Source: Candidatus Peregrinibacteria bacterium
GTDB taxonomy: Bacteria; Patescibacteriota; Gracilibacteria; UM-FILTER-43-11
NCBI GenBank assembly: GCA_016934215.1
Contig: JAFGTE010000006.1
Location: 1-34,881, forward strand
Direction of reading: 5' to 3'
DNA length: 34,881 nt
Positions within the stretch are counted from its first letter, which is position 1; each line of letters begins with the position of its first letter. This document shows positions 21,010-28,682 of this stretch, piece after piece. The translations under genes and the position numbers were made by a program. The notes under the pieces were generated by a model. The model was not told the DNA's origin, made no database searches, and worked only from the letters and a program-made list of their open reading frames with translations.

Positions 21010-22011
21010 ATGATTATCGTGATGCAAAATACGGCCACTCATAAAATGGTCGAACATGTGGTCAGAGTTGTCGCCGAACATGACCTGAAAACCGAAGTGA
21101 TGCACGGCGAACAGCGTGTGGCTATCGGTGTGATAGGCGACCGCACAAAACTGGACGAAGGCAATGTGATGCGTCTTCCCGGAGTGAAAGAAATTCTGCT
21201 CGTTTCAAAACCTTATAAACAGGTGAGCCGTGAGTTCAAACCCGAAAACACGATCGTAAAGATTTCTGAAGAGGTGGCTTTCGGAGCAGGAAAACCAGTT
21301 ATTATTGCCGGCCCTTGCGGCGTGGAATCGGAAGATCAAATTAATATTATTGCCAAAGGTGTGAAGAAACTGGGGGCTGGTATGCTGAGAGGCGGCGCTT
21401 TCAAGCCCCGCACCTCCCCTTATTCATTTCAGGGTATGGGAGAGGAGGGGTTAAGGCTGCTGAAAGCGGCGGGCAAGGCCAATGGTTTACCGGTTGTTAC
21501 CGAATGTGTGTCGGTCCAGGATTTACCGTTATTTGAAAAACATAAGATCGATATGATTCAGATCGGGGCCCGCAACATGCAGAATTTTGACCTTTTGATA
21601 AAGGCAGCAGAAACCGGATTACCTATTCTACTGAAACGGGGCATGTCTGCCACGGTAGAAGAGTTTTTACTGGCAGCGGAATATATTTTTAACCGAGGTA
21701 ATAAAAACGTGGTTCTCTGTGAACGTGGCATCCGCACTTTTGAACAATCCACCCGCAATATTCTGGACCTCAATTCGCTCGCTCTGATCAAAGAGATTTC
21801 TCATTTGCCTATTGTGGCTGATCCGAGTCATTCGGCCGGACGATATGATTTAGTGACGCCGCTGGCCAGAGCCGGTCTGGCCGCCGGAGCGGATGGAATT
21901 ATTGTGGAAGTTCATCATAAACCCGATGAAGCGCTTTCGGATGGTAAGCAGTCGCTGACGCTTGAATCGTTTGAAACACTTATGAATGATTGCAGAAAAT
22001 GTTATATATAG
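21010..22011 (+). CDS. aroF: 3-deoxy-7-phosphoheptulonate synthase (DAHP synthase, type I beta) with N-terminal regulatory domain
   Basis: A 333-residue enzyme that condenses phosphoenolpyruvate and erythrose 4-phosphate, the first shikimate step. Residues 1-70 form a ferredoxin-like domain as in the Thermotoga enzyme, where it mediates Tyr/Phe inhibition. The barrel follows with GPCGVESEDQ (101-110), RGGAFKPRTSPYSFQG, KRGM (209-212), CERGIRTFE and DPSHSAGR (271-278). Expected metal ligands are C103, H274, E300 and D311, all present. The ATG at 21010 lies 22 bases after the attenuator terminator, without a clear Shine-Dalgarno sequence. aroB starts 3 bases after the stop, so the attenuator controls both. 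Confidence 0.96.
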   Translation: MIIVMQNTATHKMVEHVVRVVAEHDLKTEVMHGEQRVAIGVIGDRTKLDEGNVMRLPGVKEILLVSKPYKQVSREFKPENTIVKISEEVAFGAGKPVIIAGPCGVESEDQINIIAKGVKKLGAGMLRGGAFKPRTSPYSFQGMGEEGLRLLKAAGKANGLPVVTECVSVQDLPLFEKHKIDMIQIGARNMQNFDLLIKAAETGLPILLKRGMSATVEEFLLAAEYIFNRGNKNVVLCERGIRTFEQSTRNILDLNSLALIKEISHLPIVADPSHSAGRYDLVTPLARAGLAAGADGIIVEVHHKPDEALSDGKQSLTLESFETLMNDCRKCYI

Positions 22012-22014
22012 ATC

Positions 22015-23043
22015 ATGAGTAAAATTCATTTAGAGACACCGGCAGGGAATAGTGAAATTTTAATCCAAAGAAATGGCTTGGATGAAGCCAGAGAATGGAT
22101 CGAACAAAAACACCCCGGCAGACGGCTGGCTATTATCACTGACTCAAACCTGAATGAGCATTACCGTGAAAGGCTGGCGGAGGTATTCAGAGATGCGATT
22201 GTGCTGGTTGTAGCCGCCGGTGAAGATACTAAGAATCCTTTAGATGCTGCTAATTTAGTGAAAGAACTCAGTAAGCATGAATTTGATAAAGGGGATGTAG
22301 TGACTGGCTTCGGAGGAGGGATGGTGACGGATCTGGCGGGTTTTGTGGCTTCGACTTATAAACGCGGCGCTCATTACACGGCCATTCCGACCTCATTGCT
22401 GGCGATGGTGGATGCGGCCATTGGCGGTAAAACAGGGGTCAACGTAGCCGCTAAAAATGATATGGGAACTTTTTATTTGGCTGAGCATGTGCTACTGGAT
22501 GCGGAACTTTTGAAGACGCTTCCAAAACGTGAATTTAATTCGGGCATGGCAGAAGTGATTAAATACGCGGCCACCCTGGATGCTTCTTTGGCAAAGGATC
22601 TGATGCGGGATGAACTGGACCTTGATACGATCCTTGAAAAGAGTGCCCGCGCCAAAGTAAGTGTTGTACAGCAGGATGTTAAAGAAGATAGGCTGAGGCA
22701 GGTTCTGAATTTTGGACATACCTTTGGTCATGCGATTGAATCACAATCGGATTATGCCTTGCTTCATGGGGAAGCAATTAGTATCGGCATGATACAGGCC
22801 AACAAAGTTGCACAAAAACTGGGGAAGCAACAGCCTGAAACAGACCAGATGATCAGAAGACTGCTTGAAAGATTCGAACTGCCCATCGAACTGCCGAAGG
22901 ACATGACCGTAGAGGATTTATTGCCATATATCGTTCGCGACAAAAAGAAATCCGGTAAGGAAATTTCATTTATTATTGCACCGGAGATGGGAAAATATGA
23001 GATGCTGAAGCTAACCCCGGAAGAATTGATGAAAATGGGCTAA
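22015..23043 (+). CDS. aroB: 3-dehydroquinate synthase
   Basis: A 342-residue NAD- and metal-dependent enzyme converting DAHP to 3-dehydroquinate, the second shikimate step. Seen: the NAD-binding GFGGGMVTDLAGF (98-110), the phosphate and substrate site around IPTSLLAMVDAAIGGKTGVN (124-143), and metal ligands E180 (AEVIKYA), H235 (GHTFGHAIE) and H251 (LHGEAISIG). Length is normal. It follows aroF by 3 bases in the attenuator-controlled operon. Later shikimate genes are not in the window; a foreign-looking gene follows instead. Confidence 0.96.
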   Translation: MSKIHLETPAGNSEILIQRNGLDEAREWIEQKHPGRRLAIITDSNLNEHYRERLAEVFRDAIVLVVAAGEDTKNPLDAANLVKELSKHEFDKGDVVTGFGGGMVTDLAGFVASTYKRGAHYTAIPTSLLAMVDAAIGGKTGVNVAAKNDMGTFYLAEHVLLDAELLKTLPKREFNSGMAEVIKYAATLDASLAKDLMRDELDLDTILEKSARAKVSVVQQDVKEDRLRQVLNFGHTFGHAIESQSDYALLHGEAISIGMIQANKVAQKLGKQQPETDQMIRRLLERFELPIELPKDMTVEDLLPYIVRDKKKSGKEISFIIAPEMGKYEMLKLTPEELMKMG

Positions 23044-23093
23044 TTTTTTAAGAGTGTTAACAGAGAGGTATTGAAGCAAGTTCTTTTGTTTGC

Positions 23094-23122
23094 TTGACTT
23101 TTAGTATTAATTATGTTTAAAT
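23094..23122 (+). promoter_or_regulatory. Promoter for the GC-rich gene
   Basis: TTGACT (23094-23099), a 17-base spacer and TTAAAT (23117-23122). The expected start near 23129 gives a leader of about 133 bases that contains the hairpin at 23169-23220. Confidence 0.45.
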
Positions 23123-23168
23123 ATACTCCGCTCTTTTTCATTTTCGGTGTTCACAAAAGACTCGTGGT

Positions 23169-23220
23169 CAGCACCCTGCTGCCGCATAAATGACTGATCA
23201 TTTTGTGCGGCGTGGTGCTG
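23169..23220 (+). promoter_or_regulatory. Long three-part hairpin in the 5' leader
   Basis: Three nested stems share one axis: CAGCACC (23169-23175) with GGTGCTG (23214-23220), CCGCA (23182-23186) with TGCGG (23206-23210), and AAATGA (23188-23193) with TCATTT (23198-23203) around a CTGA loop. That is 18 pairs in 52 bases. It does not match a riboswitch family known to me. Confidence 0.5.
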
Positions 23221-23261
23221 TACAGGTGATCTTTCGTGAACTAAGAGGAGAAACGAAACCG

Positions 23262-23807
23262 ATGCGTTACACATATCTCATCCTGGCCTTCGTGGCCTTC
23301 ACTCTGTTCTCCGGGCTTGCGTTCGCGCAGCCCGCCAATCCCTGGGGCGGTCCGTCCAAGCGTTCAACACCGGCGGCAGACGCCACCGATGACGCTGATG
23401 ACATCGACGTGGTCCCGGCTCCTGACTTCACCCCCCTGCCGCGCAAGGCCGTCTACCCGAAGCGCGACTGCGACTTCGGCAAGGACGACGAGGGACACTG
23501 CCGGACCTTCGAACAGGTGGTGACCGAAACGGCCGAGGCGAAGGCCAGGGCCGAGGCACTGGAGCGGGAGAATAGCCTGCTCTGGAGTCTCGTCATGGTC
23601 ATCAGCCTCATCCTGCTGGTGGGGACTGCGTACGAGTTCATCCAGAAGGAGCGGCGGCTGCGGAACGCCGAGGAACGGCGTTTCGTGCGTACTGTGAAGG
23701 GGCATCTCATCCCGAAGCGAGACGCGGACGGCAACCCCGTACGCGACGCGAACGGCTATCTCGTACCCGTGACCAAGGAAGCCACAGAGGACGGTACCGA
23801 CAAGTAG
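23262..23807 (+). CDS. GC-rich gene for an exported, membrane-anchored protein of unknown function
   Basis: A 181-residue protein with a signal peptide (about 1-22, ending GLAFAQ), an Asp/Pro-rich stretch (about 30-65), a segment with two Cys (RDCDFGKDDEGHC), a short coiled coil (about 85-105), one transmembrane segment (about 106-127) and a basic C-terminal part with a small repeat, RDADGNPV then RDANGYLV. Two sampled lines are 67-68 percent GC against about 42 percent in aroB. The ATG at 23262 is preferred over the in-frame ATG at 23190, which lies inside the leader hairpin; GAGGAG (23245-23250) precedes it. I recognise no family. Codon use points to transfer from a GC-rich donor. Confidence 0.75.
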   Translation: MRYTYLILAFVAFTLFSGLAFAQPANPWGGPSKRSTPAADATDDADDIDVVPAPDFTPLPRKAVYPKRDCDFGKDDEGHCRTFEQVVTETAEAKARAEALERENSLLWSLVMVISLILLVGTAYEFIQKERRLRNAEERRFVRTVKGHLIPKRDADGNPVRDANGYLVPVTKEATEDGTDK

Positions 23808-23848
23808 ACCTTCGGCCTCCCCACCCTGATCACCCCGACCACGAACGA

Positions 23849-23876
23849 CCCGCTGACTTCACATCGGCGGGTTTTT
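23849..23876 (+). terminator. Strong intrinsic terminator of the GC-rich gene
   Basis: CCCGCTGA (23849-23856), loop CTTCACA, TCGGCGGG (23864-23871; one G-U pair) and five T. It lies 41 bases after the stop and just before the rdgB -10 box. Confidence 0.85.
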
Positions 23877-23883
23877 CGTATGC

Positions 23884-23889
23884 TAAAAT
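23884..23889 (+). promoter_or_regulatory. Extended -10 box for rdgB implying a leaderless message
   Basis: TAAAAT preceded by TGC ends exactly 6 bases before the ATG at 23896, so transcription would start at the start codon. The -35 region falls inside the upstream terminator and has no match. Confidence 0.45.
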
Positions 23890-23895
23890 AAAGCC

Positions 23896-24510
23896 ATGCA
23901 AAAAATACTGATTGCCACGCACAACTTTGGGAAGTATAAGGAACTGATGGAGGTTTTAGAAGATCTGCCTTTTAAATTTATATCGCTGAATGATGAGAAG
24001 ATTACGGAGGATGTGGAAGAAGGCGGAGACAGTTTTGAGGCAAATGCGATTATCAAGGCTGAATTTTTCAGCCGACTGACAGGCCTGCCGGCGATTGCGG
24101 ATGATTCAGGAATTCATGTAGACGCTATTAATAATGAACTGGGGGTCAAAACCCGTCGCTGGGGGGCCGGCGTAAGTGCCAGTGACGAGGAATGGCTGGC
24201 CCACTTTCTGGACAGGATGGCCAACGAAAAAAACCGGAGGGCTGAATTTGTGGCCTGCATTGCTTTTGCGCATCCCGGAGCCGAAACTTTGACATTCATG
24301 GGGGAGTGCGTTGGACAGATTCTGGACAGTCCGAAGACAGAAATTGAACATGGGATTCCCCTTTCATCGGTCTTTTTACCCGATGGTAAAAATACAGTTT
24401 ATTCAGCCATGAGTAAAAAAGAAAAGAATGAAATTTCACACCGCGGAATTGCCATTAAAAAGTGTTACGATTACCTGCTGGAAAAATTTACAGATGAATT
24501 ACAGCGATGA
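23896..24510 (+). CDS. rdgB: Non-canonical purine NTP pyrophosphatase (RdgB/HAM1 family)
   Basis: A 204-residue enzyme that hydrolyses dITP, ITP and XTP to monophosphates and so keeps deaminated purines out of DNA and RNA. Family signatures: THNFGKYKEL near the start (the T/S-x-N-x-x-K motif), FEANAIIKAEFFSRLTGLPAIADDSGIHVDA (in full length, about 48-78, holding the catalytic DDSG) and SHRGIAIKK near the end (SHR motif). The length is typical. The start matches the family and a -10 box lies just before it. Its last 17 bases overlap the start of the Smr-domain gene, so the two are an operon. Confidence 0.95.
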   Translation: MQKILIATHNFGKYKELMEVLEDLPFKFISLNDEKITEDVEEGGDSFEANAIIKAEFFSRLTGLPAIADDSGIHVDAINNELGVKTRRWGAGVSASDEEWLAHFLDRMANEKNRRAEFVACIAFAHPGAETLTFMGECVGQILDSPKTEIEHGIPLSSVFLPDGKNTVYSAMSKKEKNEISHRGIAIKKCYDYLLEKFTDELQR

Positions 24511-24898
24511 TGACAATCAGGAAGAACTGATAGAACTTTATACTTCTAAAGAAGCTGTCAGTGAAGCTGCCCGAGAAAAAGAGGCGAGTGAGAAAGTGTT
24601 TGAGGACATTGGTGTGCAATTGAAAGATTTCCCCGGCCCTCAGCGTGAAATTGATTTACATGGATTTACCGGTTCGGAAGCTATGTTTGAACTCAGTAAT
24701 TTTTTGGATCGTGCCATTAATCAGCGCGTCAGAACCGTGCGGGTGATTACGGGGAAAGGCCTGCATTCTCAACATATGAAATCGGTTTTGCCTGAGCTGA
24801 CGGAACGAAAGTTAGGGGAATTCCGGCGTGCAGGTACAGTGCTGGCTTTTCGCCGCGAAAAAAACGGCGGCGCTTTTTTAGTATATTTAGTGTCCTAG
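24494..24898 (+). CDS. Smr-domain protein (possible nuclease)
   Basis: A 134-residue protein with an acidic, helical head (about 1-45) and an Smr domain (about 50-134). The two conserved motifs are present: DLHG at 54-57 (in EIDLHGFTGSEAM) and TGKG at 86-89 (in VRVITGKGLHS). Smr domains occur at the end of MutS2 and alone, and several are DNA- or RNA-cutting endonucleases. The ATG at 24494 lies within the end of rdgB (17-base overlap), implying coupled translation. A longer in-frame extension to 24428 lies wholly inside rdgB and is unlikely. A remnant similar to this domain occurs at 28683-28787. Confidence 0.85.
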   Translation: MNYSDDDNQEELIELYTSKEAVSEAAREKEASEKVFEDIGVQLKDFPGPQREIDLHGFTGSEAMFELSNFLDRAINQRVRTVRVITGKGLHSQHMKSVLPELTERKLGEFRRAGTVLAFRREKNGGAFLVYLVS

Positions 24899-24940
24899 AA
24901 TCTTTTTATTAGTACCTTATGAGTCCTTTTTATCAGTGTT

Positions 24941-25012
24941 ATAAAAATTAACCTGTTTATATCAGTGTTCTTTACTTCTGGAGGTAAAGAACAGGTAAAT
25001 TTTTTTGACTGT
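24941..25012 (+). repeat. 72-base hairpin element, copy A
   Basis: Matches the reverse complement of 33576-33505 at 67 of 72 positions. It folds into an outer stem AAAAATTAACCTG/CAGGTAAATTTTT (12 of 13 pairs), a 12-base 5' bulge and an inner stem CTTTACTT/AGGTAAAG (one G-U) with loop CTGG, ending in seven T. Most differences between the copies lie in the loop or keep pairing. Here it follows the rdgB-smr operon by 42 bases, so it can act as its terminator. Confidence 0.85.
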
Positions 25013-25049
25013 CCTGGAGGAGAGAGTTTGGGCAGCATTTCTGGATATT

Positions 25050-25078
25050 TTGAAACAGGTGACGGCAAGTGCTATACT
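25050..25078 (+). promoter_or_regulatory. Promoter for the RHH regulator
   Basis: TTGAAA (25050-25055), a 17-base spacer and TATACT (25073-25078) with an upstream TGC (extended -10). The expected start near 25085 gives a leader of about 29 bases. Confidence 0.6.
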
Positions 25079-25113
25079 GGCCCCCTGAGTTAATAGTATT
25101 TAATTTGAATTTT

Positions 25114-25338
25114 ATGAAGAAGATGATTTTTAATCTTTCAGATCGTCTGACAGGCGAAATTGATAAAGCGGTTGATCGCTGGGGTTTCGCCACCCGATCT
25201 GAATTTTTTCGTTATCTGGCGGTGGAATTCCTTCGTCATGATAATAACCTCATCGGCACCGATGAGGTTTTAAAAGAGCATAATAAAGAAATCAGACGTG
25301 TCAGATATGCTAAAATTACGCCTAATTGGGATTACTAG
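25114..25338 (+). CDS. Ribbon-helix-helix (CopG/ParD-like) DNA-binding protein
   Basis: A 74-residue protein with the plan of ribbon-helix-helix regulators: an N-terminal strand MKKMIFNLSDRL that would pair with its twin, a first helix (about 11-22) and a second helix beginning TRSEFFRYLAVEFL (about 27-40), the usual S/T-R-S-E-x-x-R pattern. Such proteins are repressors or toxin-antitoxin antitoxins. No toxin-like gene follows; a tyrosine recombinase does, 65 bases later, which it could control. The ATG at 25114 is chosen because the upstream TTG at 25069 lies before the promoter's -10 box. Confidence 0.75.
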   Translation: MKKMIFNLSDRLTGEIDKAVDRWGFATRSEFFRYLAVEFLRHDNNLIGTDEVLKEHNKEIRRVRYAKITPNWDY

Positions 25339-25403
25339 AAATTTCTGAAACCTCTGGAATCCAATGGGTATATCCCGTACAATATTAGGGAATTTAAAAA
25401 TGT

Positions 25404-26324
25404 ATGAAACTTTCTGAGGCTATTCGCCAATTTTTGGAACACTGCGAAATCGAAAAGAACCAATCCAAAAAAACACTGACCAATTATCAGCATTATCTGG
25501 AGCGTTTTCTGAATTTTACGAAAGACATTGAACTGGCAAAAATTGATTTGGGACTGGTTAAACGTTATCGTCTTTTTCTGAATCGTTTTGAATTCAGGCC
25601 TCATGAACCGCTGACGATAAAAACTCAGAATTATCATATCATCGCCCTGCGGGCTTTTTTGAAATACTGCGCTAAACAGGATTGGAAAACACTGGAACCG
25701 GAAAAGATTGAGCTAAGCAAGATTCCGGACCGCACGGTGGAGTATTTAACACGCGATGAACTGGAACGGCTTTTTGAAGCGGTGGACACTACTACCATTG
25801 TGGGTCTGCGGAATCGGGCGATCATGGAATTTCTGTATTCGACCGGCCTGCGTATCAGTGAACTTACCAGTTTAAACCGTGATCAGATCAATCTGGAGCG
25901 CGGGGAGTTTCAGGTGCGGGGAAAAGGCCGGAAAATGCGGATCGTTTTTCTTTCCAAGCGTGCGAAGGAGTGGATATCTGATTATCTGGAAGCCCGGGAT
26001 GACGGCTATGAGCCTCTTTTCTTAAATCATCGCCGGGCCCGTAAAAAGAAAAACGGCGCTGTGGAAATGAAAGGGGAACACCGAAGGCTGACGGAATATA
26101 CCATTCAGGAAATGGTGCGCCGTACTGCTTACGAGGCTGGGATTGTAAAGAAGGTAACGCCTCATGTACTCAGGCATTCCTTTGCCACAGAGCTTTTGAT
26201 CAATGGTGCCGATATCCGCAGTGTGCAGGACATGCTGGGCCACGCGAGTATTACCACGACCCAGATTTACACGCATCTGACGAATAAAAAACTTCGTGAG
26301 GTGCATGAGAAGTTTCATAGGTAA
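25404..26324 (+). CDS. xerC: Tyrosine recombinase (XerC/XerD-like)
   Basis: A 306-residue site-specific recombinase. An N-terminal SAM-like core-binding domain (about 1-90) and a catalytic domain (about 112-300) are present. Active-site residues: R150 (STGLRISEL), Lys within GKGRK (173-177), H254 and R257 (TPHVLRHSFATEL), H280 (LGHASITTTQ) and the nucleophile Y289 (IYTHL). The length fits the Xer enzymes that resolve chromosome dimers, and a single Xer protein is common in small genomes. Position between an RHH regulator and an AT-rich gene would also fit an integrase of a mobile island, and no att sites could be identified. TACAAT (25378-25383) is a possible -10 box. Confidence 0.88.
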   Translation: MKLSEAIRQFLEHCEIEKNQSKKTLTNYQHYLERFLNFTKDIELAKIDLGLVKRYRLFLNRFEFRPHEPLTIKTQNYHIIALRAFLKYCAKQDWKTLEPEKIELSKIPDRTVEYLTRDELERLFEAVDTTTIVGLRNRAIMEFLYSTGLRISELTSLNRDQINLERGEFQVRGKGRKMRIVFLSKRAKEWISDYLEARDDGYEPLFLNHRRARKKKNGAVEMKGEHRRLTEYTIQEMVRRTAYEAGIVKKVTPHVLRHSFATELLINGADIRSVQDMLGHASITTTQIYTHLTNKKLREVHEKFHR

Positions 26325-26343
26325 TTAAATCAGTTGTTGCACT

Positions 26344-26372
26344 TTGACAAAAAGGTGTAAATTAGGTATTTT
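26344..26372 (+). promoter_or_regulatory. Promoter for the AT-rich gene
   Basis: TTGACA (26344-26349), a 17-base spacer and TATTTT (26367-26372). The expected start near 26379 lies just after the first ATG (26376), so initiation at the ATG at 26400 is possible. Confidence 0.5.
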
Positions 26373-26375
26373 AAT

Positions 26376-28682
26376 ATGCCAAATGTGTCCAAAAGCATTA
26401 TGAAGCACATAGAAAATGAAAATGCTGGGATAGCTGAAAAATCTTATTCAAATTTCTCTGCGATAGAAGAAAAAATGAGAAGGTTTTTTAGATATGCCGT
26501 TATGGTTTCCGTGCTCGGGCACAGTCCTGCAATTATTCAGCCCACTATTCAAAATGATCGAGAAATGGGCATGCAAAGCAGTCGCCCAGGAGTCATTCTG
26601 GGGCCAGGTTTTCCATTGGTCCCAAAAGAAGGATTGATGGAATACAGTGATGTTGATACACAAAGGTATAAGAGTCAGGAAAAAGAATATTTAAATTTCC
26701 AACGTGCAGTGGAAATGCGAGAGGAGAAAAGAAAACTTAATAGGGATTCAAGAAAAGTTGATCAATTTATGAGGGAACTTAAACAAAAACTTGAGTCTGA
26801 CAACTATGTTCCATTTGCTGATTTTATATTTTCAGCTGAAGAAATTGTAGTAGGTGTCGATGGTGAAATAGTTGAAAATGCAAAACGAATTTTTTATGAA
26901 GAAATGGAGCAATTAAAAAAAGATAAGCCATCTATTCCTGATGAAAAATATTTAAAAAGAGTAGTAAGTTTTACAGAATTGGGAGACAACGAACCTTATG
27001 AGCCGTCTCAAACTCAAGTATCAGTTTACTTGGATAGAAAAGGAGAAAATTGGCGAGGAAATTGTCAGGCAAGAGCTAAATATATTGCAATGGCTTTGGA
27101 GTATCTTTATCCGGAATATAAGGGCGGTATTAAATTCCGCAGATCTCAGGAAACTGATACGGAAGGGCATTTTACAACGGTTTTCACTGTTAATGATAAA
27201 ACGTATCTAGTTGAAAAAAATAACACAGGCATACTCACTGATGAAGATAGAGGAGGCACGGCAATATTTAGCTTACGAAGGTATATTGAAGAATTTGCTG
27301 ATGTTAGTGACAAGCCTGTAAAAATTGAAAAACCCAGCAAAAAGAAACCTGATCAAAAAAGAGTACGATATAAAGATGATCAGGGTGAACGGGTATATTT
27401 TGAAGCACCGCCAGATGATAATATGTTTTTTCCAAATCCTGAATTTGAAGGTAAATTTGAAAATAAAAATAAGAAAAAAACCAACTATTACAGCGGCAGG
27501 TATACTCCGCCGGAAATTAGAGAACTAGAAGCTGAAGAAAGGCAACAAAAAAGTGAGGTAGGTAAATTGAAACGAAACAATGACCAAAATTTTGGAATAA
27601 CATCAGTTAACGGAGTTAATTTAAACGACATATCATATTTTGAAGTAAGTGCTTTTCAAATAGTACGTGACGGCAAAGGAAAAATGACTGAAGTATTACC
27701 ATGGATGCCTATTGAATATAGTTATGAACAAATGGCTGCAATGCCTCAGGATACTATGGAACTTAATACAGCAAATAAAATGAGAACGCCTACAGTTGAC
27801 ACTATAAGGCGAATAAATGGAATGAAACGTGATTCAGTAATTTACTATGAGGTTGAACACTATAGCCAGGAAGTGCTCGAAGAAATTATGAATACCAAAA
27901 GCAAAAGAGTGGTTTTTGCCCTCGATACTCCAGAATTACCAACTTCTTTAAGGTCGGCAATGGCCAGAAAGGGCAATTTCTATTCTTTTCCTGAAACAAC
28001 TACATTTGTAATAAGCAATAAAGGTGAAAATGATAATCAAGACTTATCAAAAGGTGATTTTGAACTTTTAATGCAAGGAAAGGGCAATCTACAAATTTAT
28101 TATGCTTATCCAAAAGAATTTTCGTATGAAGAATTAAAGATGATATATCAAAGCGGAAGGCCGATCATTCATTTAACTGGTTTACTTTGCGATAACAATG
28201 CAGATGCAATAATTAAAGCTCATGAATATTATGAAAAACCACAGCCCTTTTTAATTCTTGATACATACTTTTACCTTGAACTAGCTCATAAAAATCATCA
28301 TTTGCTTACAATAAATGATGTTGGCACAATGGTCGAATATCTTATGGTGGCTAAGAAATACCCAAATACTTACAAAACAGTCATGACAAAAATGCCTGGC
28401 GAATTTTATGAAAATTACAAAGAAACCATGGGCGCTAATAACAAGAATGTTTATGAATTATGGTTCAATGCATTTTTGCTCAGAGAGATAATATATGCCC
28501 AATATGGTGAGGGCGTAAAACGAACAAGGATTGACGATATTATAAATATCTTAAAGCAAATCAATTTTGAAGCAACCGATTTTGAATGGCAGGCAATTGA
28601 ATCTGATGTAAAAAAAGAATTTTCTGAAAATGGAATTAATTCCTTACCCAAAACAAGGCAAAAATTTTGTACAAACAAATGA
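26376..28682 (+). CDS. AT-rich gene: large protein with a transglutaminase-like region
   Basis: A 768-residue protein of unknown function. A hydrophobic segment (about 37-55) near the start may anchor or export it. The middle resembles a transglutaminase-like papain fold: C230 in RGNCQARAKY, H265 in EGHFTTVF and D274 in VNDKTYLVE are the right order and spacing for a Cys-His-Asp triad. A charged Lys-rich linker (about 300-410) and a C-terminal half without recognised domains follow. Two sampled lines are 32-33 percent GC, well below neighbours, and codon use is A/T-ending, so transfer is likely. Transcription may start just after the first ATG, making MKHIENENAG (from 26400) an alternative start. 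The same frame continues past its TGA into an Smr remnant. Confidence 0.65.
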   Translation: MPNVSKSIMKHIENENAGIAEKSYSNFSAIEEKMRRFFRYAVMVSVLGHSPAIIQPTIQNDREMGMQSSRPGVILGPGFPLVPKEGLMEYSDVDTQRYKSQEKEYLNFQRAVEMREEKRKLNRDSRKVDQFMRELKQKLESDNYVPFADFIFSAEEIVVGVDGEIVENAKRIFYEEMEQLKKDKPSIPDEKYLKRVVSFTELGDNEPYEPSQTQVSVYLDRKGENWRGNCQARAKYIAMALEYLYPEYKGGIKFRRSQETDTEGHFTTVFTVNDKTYLVEKNNTGILTDEDRGGTAIFSLRRYIEEFADVSDKPVKIEKPSKKKPDQKRVRYKDDQGERVYFEAPPDDNMFFPNPEFEGKFENKNKKKTNYYSGRYTPPEIRELEAEERQQKSEVGKLKRNNDQNFGITSVNGVNLNDISYFEVSAFQIVRDGKGKMTEVLPWMPIEYSYEQMAAMPQDTMELNTANKMRTPTVDTIRRINGMKRDSVIYYEVEHYSQEVLEEIMNTKSKRVVFALDTPELPTSLRSAMARKGNFYSFPETTTFVISNKGENDNQDLSKGDFELLMQGKGNLQIYYAYPKEFSYEELKMIYQSGRPIIHLTGLLCDNNADAIIKAHEYYEKPQPFLILDTYFYLELAHKNHHLLTINDVGTMVEYLMVAKKYPNTYKTVMTKMPGEFYENYKETMGANNKNVYELWFNAFLLREIIYAQYGEGVKRTRIDDIINILKQINFEATDFEWQAIESDVKKEFSENGINSLPKTRQKFCTNK

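Noticed and set aside
20816-21013. 65-codon frame through the aroF leader
   Set aside because: It begins before the promoter and crosses the terminator; the 16-codon aromatic leader in another frame explains the region.
28680-28682. Recoding of TGA so that the AT-rich protein reads into the Smr remnant
   Set aside because: TGA is the plain stop of several genes here (amidase, rdgB, the charged protein), so general recoding is excluded; a single read-through event has no supporting signal.
25404-28682. Attachment sites of a mobile element around the recombinase
   Set aside because: I found no direct repeats at plausible edges; the only repeats are the inverted 72-base copies, one of which lies beyond dnaE.
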